Assembly (NCBI RefSeq): GCF_002205645.1
Contig: NZ_NIOF01000001.1
Span: 372,001-436,000, forward strand
Length of the DNA stretch: 64,000 nt
Direction: 5' to 3'
Origin: Roseateles aquatilis
Lineage (GTDB): Bacteria > Pseudomonadota > Gammaproteobacteria > Burkholderiales > Burkholderiaceae_C
Below are positions 1 to 9,318 of the stretch, piece after piece. Numbering within the stretch: position 1 is the first letter of the stretch; each line of letters starts with the position of its first letter. The notes under the pieces were generated by a model. It searched no databases, was not told the DNA's origin, and saw only the letters and a program-made list of their open reading frames with translations. Position numbers and translations under genes: made by a program.

Positions 1-1
1 C

Positions 2-211
2 ACCGACGACGCCGCGCCGACACGCCGGATGCTCGAACTCTCCGGCGTCTTCATGGCGATGACCTTCCTCGTGTTCGCGGTCTACGGCGTCTTCGCGGCC
101 TCGGTGCGCGACCGCGTGCTGCGCCGCCCCGCGGTGCTGCAGTGGATGCGACGCGGCTTCGCGGCGGCCTTCGTCGGGCTCGGCGTCAAGCTGGCGCTGG
201 TACAGCGCTGA
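2..211 (+). CDS. LysE/RhtB-type amino-acid exporter, C-terminal fragment (5' end outside window)
   Basis: The frame is open from the first bases and ends in TGA. About 69 residues are visible. They contain a hydrophobic segment (MTFLVFAVYGVFAAS), a basic loop (RDRVLRRP) and a last hydrophobic helix ending GLGVKLAL, which is how LysE/RhtB exporters end. The family exports amino acids or related metabolites across the inner membrane. The substrate and most of the protein lie outside the window, so the family call rests on this tail alone. Confidence 0.7.
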   Translation, partial: TDDAAPTRRMLELSGVFMAMTFLVFAVYGVFAASVRDRVLRRPAVLQWMRRGFAAAFVGLGVKLALVQR

Positions 212-369
212 CGGCGCGCCGACACGCATCGACACCGCGCTGACCCCGATTCGGCGCGGCGGCAAGGGCGGCCTCCTCATGTGCTTCTACCAAAGCCTTC
301 CTTGAATCCACCGCCGCCGCTGGGCACTCTCGCAGGCTGACTTCCACCCTCTCAGCCTTCGAGTCCGCC

Positions 370-2763
370 TTGAACCCCTCCAGCACGCCCCGCCTCGCGC
401 CCACCGCCCTCCTCCGTCTCAGCCCGCTCGCGATCGCGGCCTGGGCCACGCTGTCCACGGCGTCCGGCCAGAGCCTCGCGCAGTCCGCGACGCAGCAAGC
501 GTCGAGCGAACTCTCCCAGGTCGTCGTCACCGGCACCCGCCGCGGCGACCGCACGCTCGCGGAGTCCGAATCGCCGGTCGATGTGCTCAGCGGCAAGGAC
601 CTGCAACGCACCGGCGCGGGCGACCTCGCCAGCGCGCTCGGGCAGTTGCTACCCTCGCTCAACTTCCCGCGGCCGTCGCTGACGGACGCCTCCGACGCGG
701 TGCGCCCGGCGCAGTTGCGCGGCCTCTCGCCCGACCAGACACTGGTGCTGGTGGACGGCAAGCGGCGCCACACCTCGGCCGTCGTCAATGTCAACGGCAC
801 GCAGGGTCGCGGCTCCGCGCCAGTGGACCTGAACGCGATCCCGCTGGCGGCGATCGACCACATCGAAGTGCTGCGCGACGGCGCCGCCGCGCAGTACGGC
901 TCGGACGCGATCGCCGGTGTCATCAACATCGTGCTGCGCAAGGGCGCGGCCGGGGGCAACGTCAACCTGGAGGCCGGCCAGACCGATGCTGGCGACGGTG
1001 GCCGCGGCGCGGCGTCGGCCAGCCTGGGCCTGGCACTGGGTGGTGACGGCTGGGCGCGGCTGGCCTTCGAGACCCGCCATCAGCAGCGCACCAACCGGGC
1101 CGGGGTCGATACCCGCGACGCGGCCACCGAGCCGCGCCGCGGTCTCGTCAACAACCGCCTCGGCGATCCCGACAGCACCCAGCAGTCGGCCGTCGTCAAC
1201 GCCGAGCTCGGCCTGACCGACAGCGCCCGGCTCTACGCCTTTGCCACCTTCAGCCATCGGAACACCACCTCGGCGGCGTTCTGGCGCACGCAGGCGACGG
1301 CCACGGCCAACAACGTCGCCACCCTGTACCCGCAAGGTTTCCTGCCGCTGGAGGAAAGCACCACCACCGACCTCGGCGCCGTGCTCGGCGTGCGGGGGCG
1401 CTGGGCCGACTGGAACTGGGACTTCAGCCTCGACCATGGCCGCAACCGCTTCGACATCGACGTGGCCAACACCGCCAACTACTCGCTGGGCGCGGCCAGC
1501 CCGACGCGCTTCGATGCGGGGCGCCTCACCAACCAGCAGACGGTGCTGAACGCCGACCTGTCGCGCGAGGTCGACGCCGGCCTCTTCGCGCCGCTGACGC
1601 TGTCGCTCGGCGCCGAATTCCGCCGTGAGCGCTACGGCATCGACGCTGGCGAGCCCGCCTCGTACCAGAGCGGCGGCGCCTCGGGCTTCCCCGGCTTCCA
1701 GCCCTCCAACGCCGGCAGCCACGGCCGCCACAACAGCGCCGTGTATGCCGGCGTCGAGGCGCAGTTCTCGAAAGACTTCAGCGCCTCGGCCGCGCTGCGC
1801 GGCGAGCACTACAGCGACTTCGGCGGCGCGACGTCCGCGAAGCTGTCCGCGCGCTACGCCGTGGTGCCCGCCGTGGCGCTGCGCGGCACGCTCGCCACCG
1901 GCTTCCGCGCGCCGTCGCTGGCGCAGCAGTACTTCGCGACGACATCGACCAACCTGATCAACGGCGCGCTGGTCGATGCCGGCACCTTCCCGGTGGAGTC
2001 GGCCGCCGCGGCGGCGCTCGGCGCCCGGCCGCTGAAGGCGGAGAAATCCCGCCACGCGAGCCTGGGCCTGCTGCTGCAGCCGACGTCCCACTGGCAGACC
2101 ACGGTCGACGTCTACCAGATCGACATCGACGACCGCGTGCTGCTCTCCGCCAACCTCAGCCTGCCCGCGGCCTTGCGCGCCCAACTGGCCGCGCAAGGCG
2201 TGCTGGTCAGCGCCGGCCGCTACTTCACCAACGCGCTGGACACGCGCACGCGCGGCATCGACCTGGTCAGCACACTGAACCAGGACTGGGGCGCGTGGGG
2301 CCGCGGCGACTATTCGCTGGCCTACAGCCACATCAAGAACTCCATCCGTCGCGTCGCGGACAACCCGGCGCTGTTGACGGCCAACAACCTGGAGCTGATC
2401 GACCGTGTGTCGATCGCGCGGGCCACCGTCGGATCCCCGAAGGACAAGCTCGTCGCCAGCGCCGAGCACCGCTGGGGCCCGTGGAGCGGCCGCGTCGCGG
2501 TCAGCCGCTACGGCAGCTTCGTCGTGCGGCAGAGCAGCGCCGCCAACGACCAGACCTTCGGTGCCGCCTGGCTCGCGGACGTCTCGGCGGGCTGGGATTC
2601 GGGCCGTTGGAACGCGGTCGTGGGCGTCGACAACCTGACCAACCGCTACCCCGACCGGGTCATCGCCGCCAACGCCGTCGGCGGCATCCTGACCTACAGC
2701 CAGTTCTCGCCCTTCGGCTTCAACGGCAGGCAGTACTACGTGAAGGCCGGTTATCGGTGGTGA
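370..2763 (+). CDS. TonB-dependent outer-membrane receptor
   Basis: The 797-residue protein starts at TTG; no better in-frame start is seen. A signal peptide covers about residues 1-38. A TonB-box-like stretch (ELSQVVVTGTRR) follows, then a plug domain to about residue 170 with typical motifs (LVLVDGKRRH, IEVLRDGAAAQYGSDAIAG, VINIVLRKG), then a long beta-barrel rich in alternating aromatics that ends in YYVKAGYRW with the terminal aromatic needed for outer-membrane assembly. Such receptors import siderophores, cobalamin, sugars or other large ligands using TonB energy. No cobalamin riboswitch or Fur box was recognised upstream, so the ligand is unknown. A small secreted protein follows after 40 bp and is probably co-transcribed. 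Confidence 0.92.
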   Translation: MNPSSTPRLAPTALLRLSPLAIAAWATLSTASGQSLAQSATQQASSELSQVVVTGTRRGDRTLAESESPVDVLSGKDLQRTGAGDLASALGQLLPSLNFPRPSLTDASDAVRPAQLRGLSPDQTLVLVDGKRRHTSAVVNVNGTQGRGSAPVDLNAIPLAAIDHIEVLRDGAAAQYGSDAIAGVINIVLRKGAAGGNVNLEAGQTDAGDGGRGAASASLGLALGGDGWARLAFETRHQQRTNRAGVDTRDAATEPRRGLVNNRLGDPDSTQQSAVVNAELGLTDSARLYAFATFSHRNTTSAAFWRTQATATANNVATLYPQGFLPLEESTTTDLGAVLGVRGRWADWNWDFSLDHGRNRFDIDVANTANYSLGAASPTRFDAGRLTNQQTVLNADLSREVDAGLFAPLTLSLGAEFRRERYGIDAGEPASYQSGGASGFPGFQPSNAGSHGRHNSAVYAGVEAQFSKDFSASAALRGEHYSDFGGATSAKLSARYAVVPAVALRGTLATGFRAPSLAQQYFATTSTNLINGALVDAGTFPVESAAAAALGARPLKAEKSRHASLGLLLQPTSHWQTTVDVYQIDIDDRVLLSANLSLPAALRAQLAAQGVLVSAGRYFTNALDTRTRGIDLVSTLNQDWGAWGRGDYSLAYSHIKNSIRRVADNPALLTANNLELIDRVSIARATVGSPKDKLVASAEHRWGPWSGRVAVSRYGSFVVRQSSAANDQTFGAAWLADVSAGWDSGRWNAVVGVDNLTNRYPDRVIAANAVGGILTYSQFSPFGFNGRQYYVKAGYRW

Positions 2764-2803
2764 CAGCGGAGAATTCCGACCTTTCAACCAGGGAGGAACT
2801 CAC

Positions 2804-3172
2804 ATGGAAAAGATGAAGCAACCCGCCACCGGCCCCGCGCGCCGCGCCATGGGCTCCAGCCTGGCGCTGGTCGTGGCCGCGTTGGCGGTGACGCCGTCGC
2901 TGTCGGCCCAGACGACGCCGACCTTCAGCGAATACAACAAGAACATCGCCCTGCTGGCCGCGCAAGGCACCGAGTACTACGTCAACTTCCACGAGCCCTT
3001 CAGCCAGCAGTGCATCTGGGGCGTCGCCTACATCAAGGCCGAGCAGAAGGGGCTCTACATCACGCTGCTGGCCGCCAAGCTCGCCGGCCGCAAGATCAAC
3101 AAGATCACCTACCTGCAAGCGGGCGGCAACGGCACGATCTGCTATCTGGACCAGGTCGAGCTGCGCGACTGA
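2804..3172 (+). CDS. Small secreted protein of unknown function, downstream of TonB receptor
   Basis: The 122-residue protein starts at ATG behind a strong ribosome-binding site (AGGGAGGAA). The N-terminus is a signal peptide, with a hydrophobic core (SLALVVAALAV) and likely cleavage after SLSA near residue 36. The mature part is about 85 residues with two cysteines (QQCIWG and TICYLDQ) that could form one disulfide in the periplasm or outside the cell. I do not recognise the family. Its position 40 bp after a TonB-dependent receptor suggests a ligand-handling or surface accessory role. That is inference from position only. Confidence 0.75.
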   Translation: MEKMKQPATGPARRAMGSSLALVVAALAVTPSLSAQTTPTFSEYNKNIALLAAQGTEYYVNFHEPFSQQCIWGVAYIKAEQKGLYITLLAAKLAGRKINKITYLQAGGNGTICYLDQVELRD

Positions 3173-3343
3173 CGCGGCGCGGGCCCGTGCGGCCCAGCGC
3201 CGCCGACCCGTGCGTCACGCCCGCGGGCGCTCCCGGCGCGCTGCGTGCTCGCGCCCCCTGCCGAGGCCGTGGCCGCCCGGCGCGCCACGTCCTTACGCGG
3301 CCCGCGGCCGCGCCGGCGCCGGGCTGGTTAGCATCCAGCCCTC

Positions 3344-4288
3344 ATGAGCCCGCCCTCGCCCCCCTCTTCGTCTGCGCCGTCGCCCGCCACGTCGTCCGCC
3401 ACGTCGCCGGTCCGATCAACCTTCGGCGACGTGCTGCCGCTGCTGTTCGTCGCCGTCTGGAGCACCGGCTTCATCGGCGCCAAGTTCGGCCTGCCCGACG
3501 CGGAGCCGCTGACCTTCCTGTCATGGCGCTACGCCGCCGTGATCGTGCTGATGCTGCCGGTGGTGCTGCTGCTCCGCGCGCCATGGCCGGCATCGCGGGC
3601 CGCCTGCGGCCACATCGCCGTCACGGGCCTGCTGGTGCACGGGGTCTACCTCGGCGGCGTCTTCACGGCGATCAGCCACGGCCTGCCGGCCGGCATCACG
3701 GCCCTCGTCGTCGGGCTGCAGCCGCTGGTGACCGCGCTGGGCGCGCGCGCCTTCCTGGGCGAGCGCATCGGGCGGATGCAGTGGGTCGGCCTGGCGCTGG
3801 GCTTCGTGGGCGTCGGCCTGGTGGTCGCGCAGAAGGTCGCGACGGTCGCCGGCGCGGCGGTGCTGACGATGCTCGTCCCCGCCGTGATCGCGCTGCTGGG
3901 CATCACCGCCGGCACGCTGTACCAGAAGAAGTTCTGCCCGTCCTTCGACTTGCGGACCGGCTCGATCATCCAGTTCGTGCCCACGCTGATCGCCACCGTC
4001 GCGGTGGCGGCGATGACGGAGACCCTGCAGGTGCGCTGGACCGGCCACTTCGTCTTCGCGCTGGCGTGGCTGGTGCTGGTGCTGTCGATCGGCGCCGTGA
4101 GCCTGCTCAACCTGCTGATCCGGCGCGGCAGCGCGGTGAACGTCGCCAGCCTGTTTTACCTGACGCCCCCCACCACGGCGTTGATCGCCTGGGCGCTGTT
4201 CGGGGAGACGCTGACGGGCCTGTCGATGGTCGGCATGGCGCTGGCGGCGGTGGGCGTCTGGCTGGCACGCCGCGTCAGTGGCAAGTGA
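3344..4288 (+). CDS. EamA/DMT-family membrane transporter
   Basis: The 314-residue protein has a Ser/Pro-rich cytoplasmic N-terminus of about 27 residues and then roughly ten hydrophobic helices arranged as two EamA repeats. The first opens with VAVWSTGFIGAKFGLP, and the second contains a LLIRRGSAVNVASLFYLTPP region typical of the family. Members of the drug/metabolite transporter superfamily export small metabolites or amino acids across the inner membrane. The substrate cannot be read from sequence. The start is the first ATG of the frame, and a slightly later start is possible because the N-terminal tail is low complexity. The gene stands alone and meets the next gene convergently. Confidence 0.88.
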   Translation: MSPPSPPSSSAPSPATSSATSPVRSTFGDVLPLLFVAVWSTGFIGAKFGLPDAEPLTFLSWRYAAVIVLMLPVVLLLRAPWPASRAACGHIAVTGLLVHGVYLGGVFTAISHGLPAGITALVVGLQPLVTALGARAFLGERIGRMQWVGLALGFVGVGLVVAQKVATVAGAAVLTMLVPAVIALLGITAGTLYQKKFCPSFDLRTGSIIQFVPTLIATVAVAAMTETLQVRWTGHFVFALAWLVLVLSIGAVSLLNLLIRRGSAVNVASLFYLTPPTTALIAWALFGETLTGLSMVGMALAAVGVWLARRVSGK

Positions 4289-4471
4289 TGCTGCGCTTGC
4301 CTGATTCCGGTCGTTCTTGCGGATGCCGCGCAGGATCAGCAGGAACAGTCTTACCCGCAGCACGATCGGCGCGTAGGCCGATGACATGGGCGGATGAACA
4401 CCGGCGAGTCGGCGGCCAGGCAGGCGAGACGCGCCGCGCGCACGGCAGCGGCCCGCTGTGGCTCGCGCATG

Positions 4472-4498
4472 AAAAAGGCGGCCCTTGAGGGCCGCCTG
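4472..4498 (-). terminator. Rho-independent terminator of the Asn/Thr-rich secreted protein gene
   Basis: A 9-bp stem (AGGCGGCCC / GGGCCGCCT) with a TTGA loop is followed on the minus strand by a run of five T. It lies 29 bp beyond the stop codon of the minus-strand gene. Confidence 0.8.
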
Positions 4499-4526
4499 TC
4501 GTCCTCGCGGGGACGGCGCGGGAGGG

Positions 4527-4964
4527 TCAGTTGCGGTCGGCGCGGGCCGGCAACGTGCTGTCGGTCGCGGGGGTGCCCGCCGATGTGTTGTCGGTGCTCA
4601 TCGGCGACGCATTGTCCCGGGGCATCGGATCGGTGGGCGTGCGCACATTCGCGTCCTGGCGCGTGTCCGTCGTCATGTTGTTGCCGTTGTTCTCGCTGCC
4701 CGTCGAGGGCTGGCTGTTCTGGCGGTTGGGGTCCATCGGCTGGCCGGTCATCGGATCGACCGCCGGCGTTGACGCGGGTGCCTGAGCGGACGGCAGCGGA
4801 TCGTTCTGGCCGTTGTTGTTGGACAGCGGATCGTTGGTGCGATCGCGCGCGCCGACCGAGCCCGAGCTCCCGCCCTGGCCACCGCTTTGCGCGTGGAGGA
4901 AACCGACACCGGACGCCAATGCGATCGCCATGGCGACCGTCGTGATCTTGGAACGGGGGTTCAT
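4527..4964 (-). CDS. Secreted low-complexity Asn/Asp/Pro/Thr-rich protein, function unknown
   Basis: The start chosen is the ATG at 4964, which follows a clear ribosome-binding site (AAGGAG) at ideal spacing. The frame is open further upstream but without such a signal. The 145-residue product has a signal peptide (about residues 1-25, hydrophobic core VAMAIALASGVGF, cleavage after LHA). The mature part lacks hydrophobic segments and is mostly Asn, Asp, Pro, Thr, Ser and Gln, with recurring short motifs such as DPMTGQPMDP and TDPMPRD. It is probably disordered and exported to the periplasm or surface. I do not recognise a family. A terminator follows, so it is probably transcribed alone. Confidence 0.75.
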   Translation of the reverse strand: MNPRSKITTVAMAIALASGVGFLHAQSGGQGGSSGSVGARDRTNDPLSNNNGQNDPLPSAQAPASTPAVDPMTGQPMDPNRQNSQPSTGSENNGNNMTTDTRQDANVRTPTDPMPRDNASPMSTDNTSAGTPATDSTLPARADRN

Positions 4965-5305
4965 GAGAGTCTCCTTGAAGGGGATGAGGACGGAGAAGAA
5001 GTAGCCGGAGCGGCCGCGTCGCATCGCGCCGCCCTGCGCCCTCAGCCGGCAAGCCCGGTGCCCGCGACCTCCCAGGGCCCTGCCCGTGACCGCGCCGAGA
5101 CTCGATGGATGCGGTGCGGGCGCCGCTTGAGGCACGGCGGACCGGCTCCCGCGCCGCCTCGTCCGGCCCCGCGCCTCGTGCCTCCGCGCGCATCGGCGAT
5201 CAAAAAAAGGGAGCTCCGATCGGAGCTCCCTTCTCACGTCCAACGACGCGTGTCATGTCCGGACCACCGCGACCGACCGGTCGTCGGCGATCCCGCGACG
5301 CGACA
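4965..5305. other. 341-bp intergenic region between two minus-strand secreted-protein genes
   Basis: It holds the leader of the Asn/Thr-rich gene on its left and the terminator of the PEP-CTERM gene at 5201-5233. No convincing coding frame or consensus promoter was seen in the rest. A frame runs through it in the Asn/Thr-rich gene's phase, but its Arg/Ala/Gly-rich composition is that of non-coding high-GC DNA. Confidence 0.5.
5201..5233 (-). terminator. Rho-independent terminator of the PEP-CTERM gene
   Basis: A perfect 13-bp inverted repeat (AAGGGAGCTCCGA / TCGGAGCTCCCTT) is followed on the minus strand by a run of seven T. It lies about 70 bp downstream of the PEP-CTERM gene. Confidence 0.85.
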
Positions 5306-5899
5306 TCAAGCCTTGCGGCGGCGTGCAGCACCCAGACCGAACAGCGCGAGACCGACCAGCGCGATCGAGGTGGGTTCCGGCACGTTGTTGACGTTCGCCG
5401 TCAACGAGCCCAGGCCAAACCACCAGCTGCTACGGCCCGCGGTGCTGTTGTTGAATTCGATGCTATGGACGCCGTCGACGTGCGTCGTGAAGGTCAACAG
5501 GCTGTTGGCGGACGCCACCAGCGAGCCGGTCTCCAGCACGTGTCCGGCGATGTCGTAGGTCGTGTAGAAGCTGGAGATGCCGCCAGCGTTGAAGAACTGG
5601 AAGCTCAGGTCGCTCGCCAGGCCGTCGAAGGTGGCGCGCAGGATGCTCGCGGTGGGATAGGAACCCGCGGTCGCCGAGTTCGTCAGCAGGTTGTGACTGG
5701 CAAGGCCGACATAGGACGCCATCGTCGTCGTCGGCGCACCCGAAATCACCGGACCACCAGCCAAGGCGAAGGTCACGCCTTGCGTGCTGGCCACCGCGAC
5801 ACCGTTGCCGAAGTTGTTGAAGTCGATATTCACCGGCGCGGCCGCGGCCACCAGCGAGAACAGGGACAGCGCAGCACCCAGCAGCAGATTCTTTTTCAT
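5306..5899 (-). CDS. PEP-CTERM sorting-domain surface protein
   Basis: The 197-residue protein starts at ATG 5899, which begins a classic signal peptide (MKKNLLLGAALSLFSLVAAAA). The middle is a Ser/Thr/Gly-rich beta-type region containing FNNFGNGVAV near its start. The C-terminus is a textbook PEP-CTERM signal: VPEP, a hydrophobic helix, then RRRKA. In known systems this tail is cut by an exosortase and the protein is delivered to the envelope or exopolysaccharide matrix. No exosortase is in the window, so it must lie elsewhere if the signal works. The gene has its own promoter region with TTGACA and a CRP-type palindrome, and its own terminator. Confidence 0.9.
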   Translation of the reverse strand: MKKNLLLGAALSLFSLVAAAAPVNIDFNNFGNGVAVASTQGVTFALAGGPVISGAPTTTMASYVGLASHNLLTNSATAGSYPTASILRATFDGLASDLSFQFFNAGGISSFYTTYDIAGHVLETGSLVASANSLLTFTTHVDGVHSIEFNNSTAGRSSWWFGLGSLTANVNNVPEPTSIALVGLALFGLGAARRRKA

Positions 5900-6016
5900 G
5901 TTGGACTCGTCGAAGTGGTTTGATTGACGGAATGCTCTAAGCAATCGCCGGGCCAACTCCGCAAGTCATTGATATGAAAAGGATTTTTCAGCTCCAGGCA
6001 AAAACTGGAGATACTC

Positions 6017-6045
6017 TGTAAAAAACCTCGACGGTGAAATGTCAA
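6017..6045 (-). promoter_or_regulatory. Probable sigma-70 promoter of the PEP-CTERM gene
   Basis: On the minus strand a consensus -35 hexamer TTGACA (6045-6040) is followed after 17 bp by TTTACA (6022-6017), a weak -10. The stretch is clearly more AT-rich than the surrounding DNA. A 6-bp inverted repeat, CTCCAG / CTGGAG, lies just downstream at 5992-6010 near the predicted transcription start. Confidence 0.55.
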
Positions 6046-6051
6046 TCCCTA

Positions 6052-6069
6052 TCGTGATGTATTTCACGA
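6052..6069. promoter_or_regulatory. CRP/FNR-type palindromic operator
   Basis: TCGTGA, six bases, then TCACGA form a perfect dyad. The core GTGA-N6-TCAC is the recognition pattern of CRP-family regulators. Its centre is about 18 bp upstream of the TTGACA element of the PEP-CTERM promoter. Which regulator binds is not known. Confidence 0.5.
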
Positions 6070-6145
6070 CTTTTCAGGGGACAGGTTCTCCCGCATCGGA
6101 GGCGCTGCATGGAAAACAGTCGAGGAAATGAAACGCGCCGCGGAA

Positions 6146-6176
6146 AAGAAAAAAGCCAGCACTGAGGCTGGCTTTT
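6146..6176 (-). terminator. Terminator of tRNA-Ser
   Basis: The stem GCCAGC / GCTGGC is extended by A:T pairs on both sides, with a 6-base loop and a T-rich tail on the minus strand. It starts about 25 bp beyond the tRNA 3' end. Confidence 0.85.
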
Positions 6177-6200
6177 TCAGGCGTTGCGGGCAATGCGTCT

Positions 6201-6291
<91 letters not shown>

Positions 6292-6332
6292 TGATTCGGT
6301 GTCTCGCGTGGTTGTTTGCGAGTAAGCCTAAG

Positions 6333-6362
6333 AGTATAGCGGGATTTTTTGGGTCCACGCAA
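6333..6362 (-). promoter_or_regulatory. Probable promoter of tRNA-Ser
   Basis: On the minus strand TTGCGT (6362-6357), an 18-bp spacer and TATACT (6338-6333) precede the tRNA by about 41 bp. The interval between serS and the tRNA is locally AT-rich. Confidence 0.6.
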
Positions 6363-6387
6363 GAAGTTGTCGCGCAGACCCGCCCCT

Positions 6388-7788
<1,401 letters not shown>

Positions 7789-8802
7789 TCAAGATCGCTG
7801 GCTGGTGACCTCGGCCATCGACTTGTCGCCCAGGCCCATCGGCAGCGGGAAGCGCACATGCTCCTCCACGCCCGGCAGCTTGCGGACCGTGGTGGCGCCC
7901 ATCTCGCGCAGGCGCGTGATCACCGCCTGCACCAGCACGTCGGGCGCCGAGGCCCCGGCGGTGAGGCCGACCTTGGAGCGCCCCTCCAGCCATTCCGGCC
8001 GCAGGTCGTCGACGGCGTCGACCATGAAGGACGGCGTGCCCAGCCGCTCCGCCAGCTCGCGCAGGCGGTTGCTGTTGGAGCTGGTCGGACTGCCGACCAC
8101 GATCACCACGTCCACCTGCGGCGCCAACACCTTCACCGCGTCCTGGCGGTTCTGGGTGGCGTAGCAGATGTCCTGCTTCTTGGGCTCGCGGATCTGCGGG
8201 AAGTGGCGCTTCACCGCGGCCAGGATCTCGGCCGCGTCGTCCACGCTCAGCGTGGTCTGCGTCACCACGGCCAGCCGCGACGGGTCCTTGACCTGCACGT
8301 GCGGCACGTCCGATGCTTCCTCGACCAGGTAGATGCCGTCGCTGAGCTGACCCATCGTGCCCTCGACCTCGGGGTGTCCCTTGTGGCCGATCATGATGAA
8401 CTCGTAGCCCTCGCGATGCAGCTTGGCCACCTCGACATGCACCTTGGTCACCAGCGGGCAGGTCGCGTCGAAGATCTGGAAGCCGCGCGCCGCCGCTTCC
8501 TTGCGCACCGTCTGGCTGACGCCGTGGGCGGAGAACACGAGCGTCGCGCCGGGCGGCACGTCGGCCAGGTCCTCGATGAAAATCGCGCCCCGGCCCTTCA
8601 GGTCGTTGACGACGTAGGTGTTGTGGACGATCTCGTGCCGGACGTAGATGGGGGCGCCGAACTTCTTCAGCGCACGCTCGACGATCTCGATCGCGCGGTC
8701 CACGCCGGCGCAGAAGCCGCGCGGCTCGGCCAGGACGATGTCCTTGCCGATGTCAATCTCCGAGACGGCCACCGGCGTCTCCCGTTGCGTCGTGTCGGTC
8801 AT
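7789..8802 (-). CDS. ispH: 4-hydroxy-3-methylbut-2-enyl diphosphate reductase
   Basis: IspH performs the last step of the MEP isoprenoid pathway, reducing HMBPP to IPP and DMAPP with an Fe-S cluster. The three cluster cysteines are C31 (GFCAGVDRA), C115 (ATCPLVTK) and C213 (DICYATQ). The conserved [11 protein letters not shown] segment supplies catalytic His and Glu. I chose the ATG at 8802, giving 337 residues; a GTG at 8805 is directly adjacent. The ATG shares one base with the stop codon of the upstream FKBP gene (TGATG), implying translational coupling. The FKBP-ispH pairing is also known from enterobacteria. Confidence 0.97.
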   Translation of the reverse strand: MTDTTQRETPVAVSEIDIGKDIVLAEPRGFCAGVDRAIEIVERALKKFGAPIYVRHEIVHNTYVVNDLKGRGAIFIEDLADVPPGATLVFSAHGVSQTVRKEAAARGFQIFDATCPLVTKVHVEVAKLHREGYEFIMIGHKGHPEVEGTMGQLSDGIYLVEEASDVPHVQVKDPSRLAVVTQTTLSVDDAAEILAAVKRHFPQIREPKKQDICYATQNRQDAVKVLAPQVDVVIVVGSPTSSNSNRLRELAERLGTPSFMVDAVDDLRPEWLEGRSKVGLTAGASAPDVLVQAVITRLREMGATTVRKLPGVEEHVRFPLPMGLGDKSMAEVTSQRS

Positions 8803-9245
8803 CACAGCACCCCGATGAGCTGCACCTCGAAGCTGACCGGCTGGCCTGCCAACGGGTGATTGAAATCGAACAGCAGCCAGTCCTCGCCCAACTCGCGGAC
8901 GACGCCCGCGTACTGCCCCTGGCCGTCCGGCGTCGGGAACTGCACGACGTCGCCGACGTGGTACTGCTCGTCCGGATCGCCCAGTTCCCGCATCAGGCTG
9001 CGCTTGACGCGCTGCAGCAGCTCCGGGTTGCGCTCGCCGAAGGCCTCGCCCGGCGCCAGCTCGAAGCGGGTGCGGGTGCCCTCGGACAGGCCGACCAGAT
9101 GCGCCTCGATGGCCGGCGCCAGTTCACCGGCGCCCAGCGTCAGCGTCGCCGGCTTGTCGTCGAAGGTGTTGATCAGGTCCTGACCATCCGGCCCGCTGAG
9201 CCGGTAATGCAAGGTCAGGAACGAGCCTGGTTGAACGAGGGTCAC
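8802..9245 (-). CDS. fkpB: FKBP-type peptidyl-prolyl cis-trans isomerase (SlpA/FkpB type)
   Basis: The sequence has the FKBP pattern of SlyD/SlpA proteins: [22 protein letters not shown], then [22 protein letters not shown], then the inserted IF domain ([17 protein letters not shown]) and the closing DFNHPLAG. The reaction is prolyl cis-trans isomerisation, with chaperone activity in this subfamily. The start is taken at GTG 9245, giving 147 residues, the usual size. It lacks a clear ribosome-binding site, and the frame is open further upstream into the divergent radC region. Its stop overlaps the ispH start. Confidence 0.9.
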   Translation of the reverse strand: MTLVQPGSFLTLHYRLSGPDGQDLINTFDDKPATLTLGAGELAPAIEAHLVGLSEGTRTRFELAPGEAFGERNPELLQRVKRSLMRELGDPDEQYHVGDVVQFPTPDGQGQYAGVVRELGEDWLLFDFNHPLAGQPVSFEVQLIGVL

Positions 9246-9318
9246 TAGTCGGGGGGATGTTGTAAGTCGAAGGCGGATTTTAGGCTGGAGTGCCGTGACG
9301 CTTCCTCCGAGCATTTCC

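Noticed and set aside
212-369. Cobalamin riboswitch or Fur box before the TonB receptor
   Set aside because: No conserved B12-box sequence or Fur-type palindrome could be found.
649-2787. A 712-codon open frame on the minus strand across the TonB receptor gene
   Set aside because: It is antisense to a gene with clear domains, and its Arg/Ala/Val/Gly/Gln-rich product is what high-GC codon bias produces on the opposite strand.
4351-5243. Longer N-terminal extension or an overlapping gene on the minus strand upstream of the Asn/Thr-rich protein
   Set aside because: The extension is Arg/Ala/Gly-rich, lies across the PEP-CTERM terminator and ignores the strong ribosome-binding site before ATG 4964.
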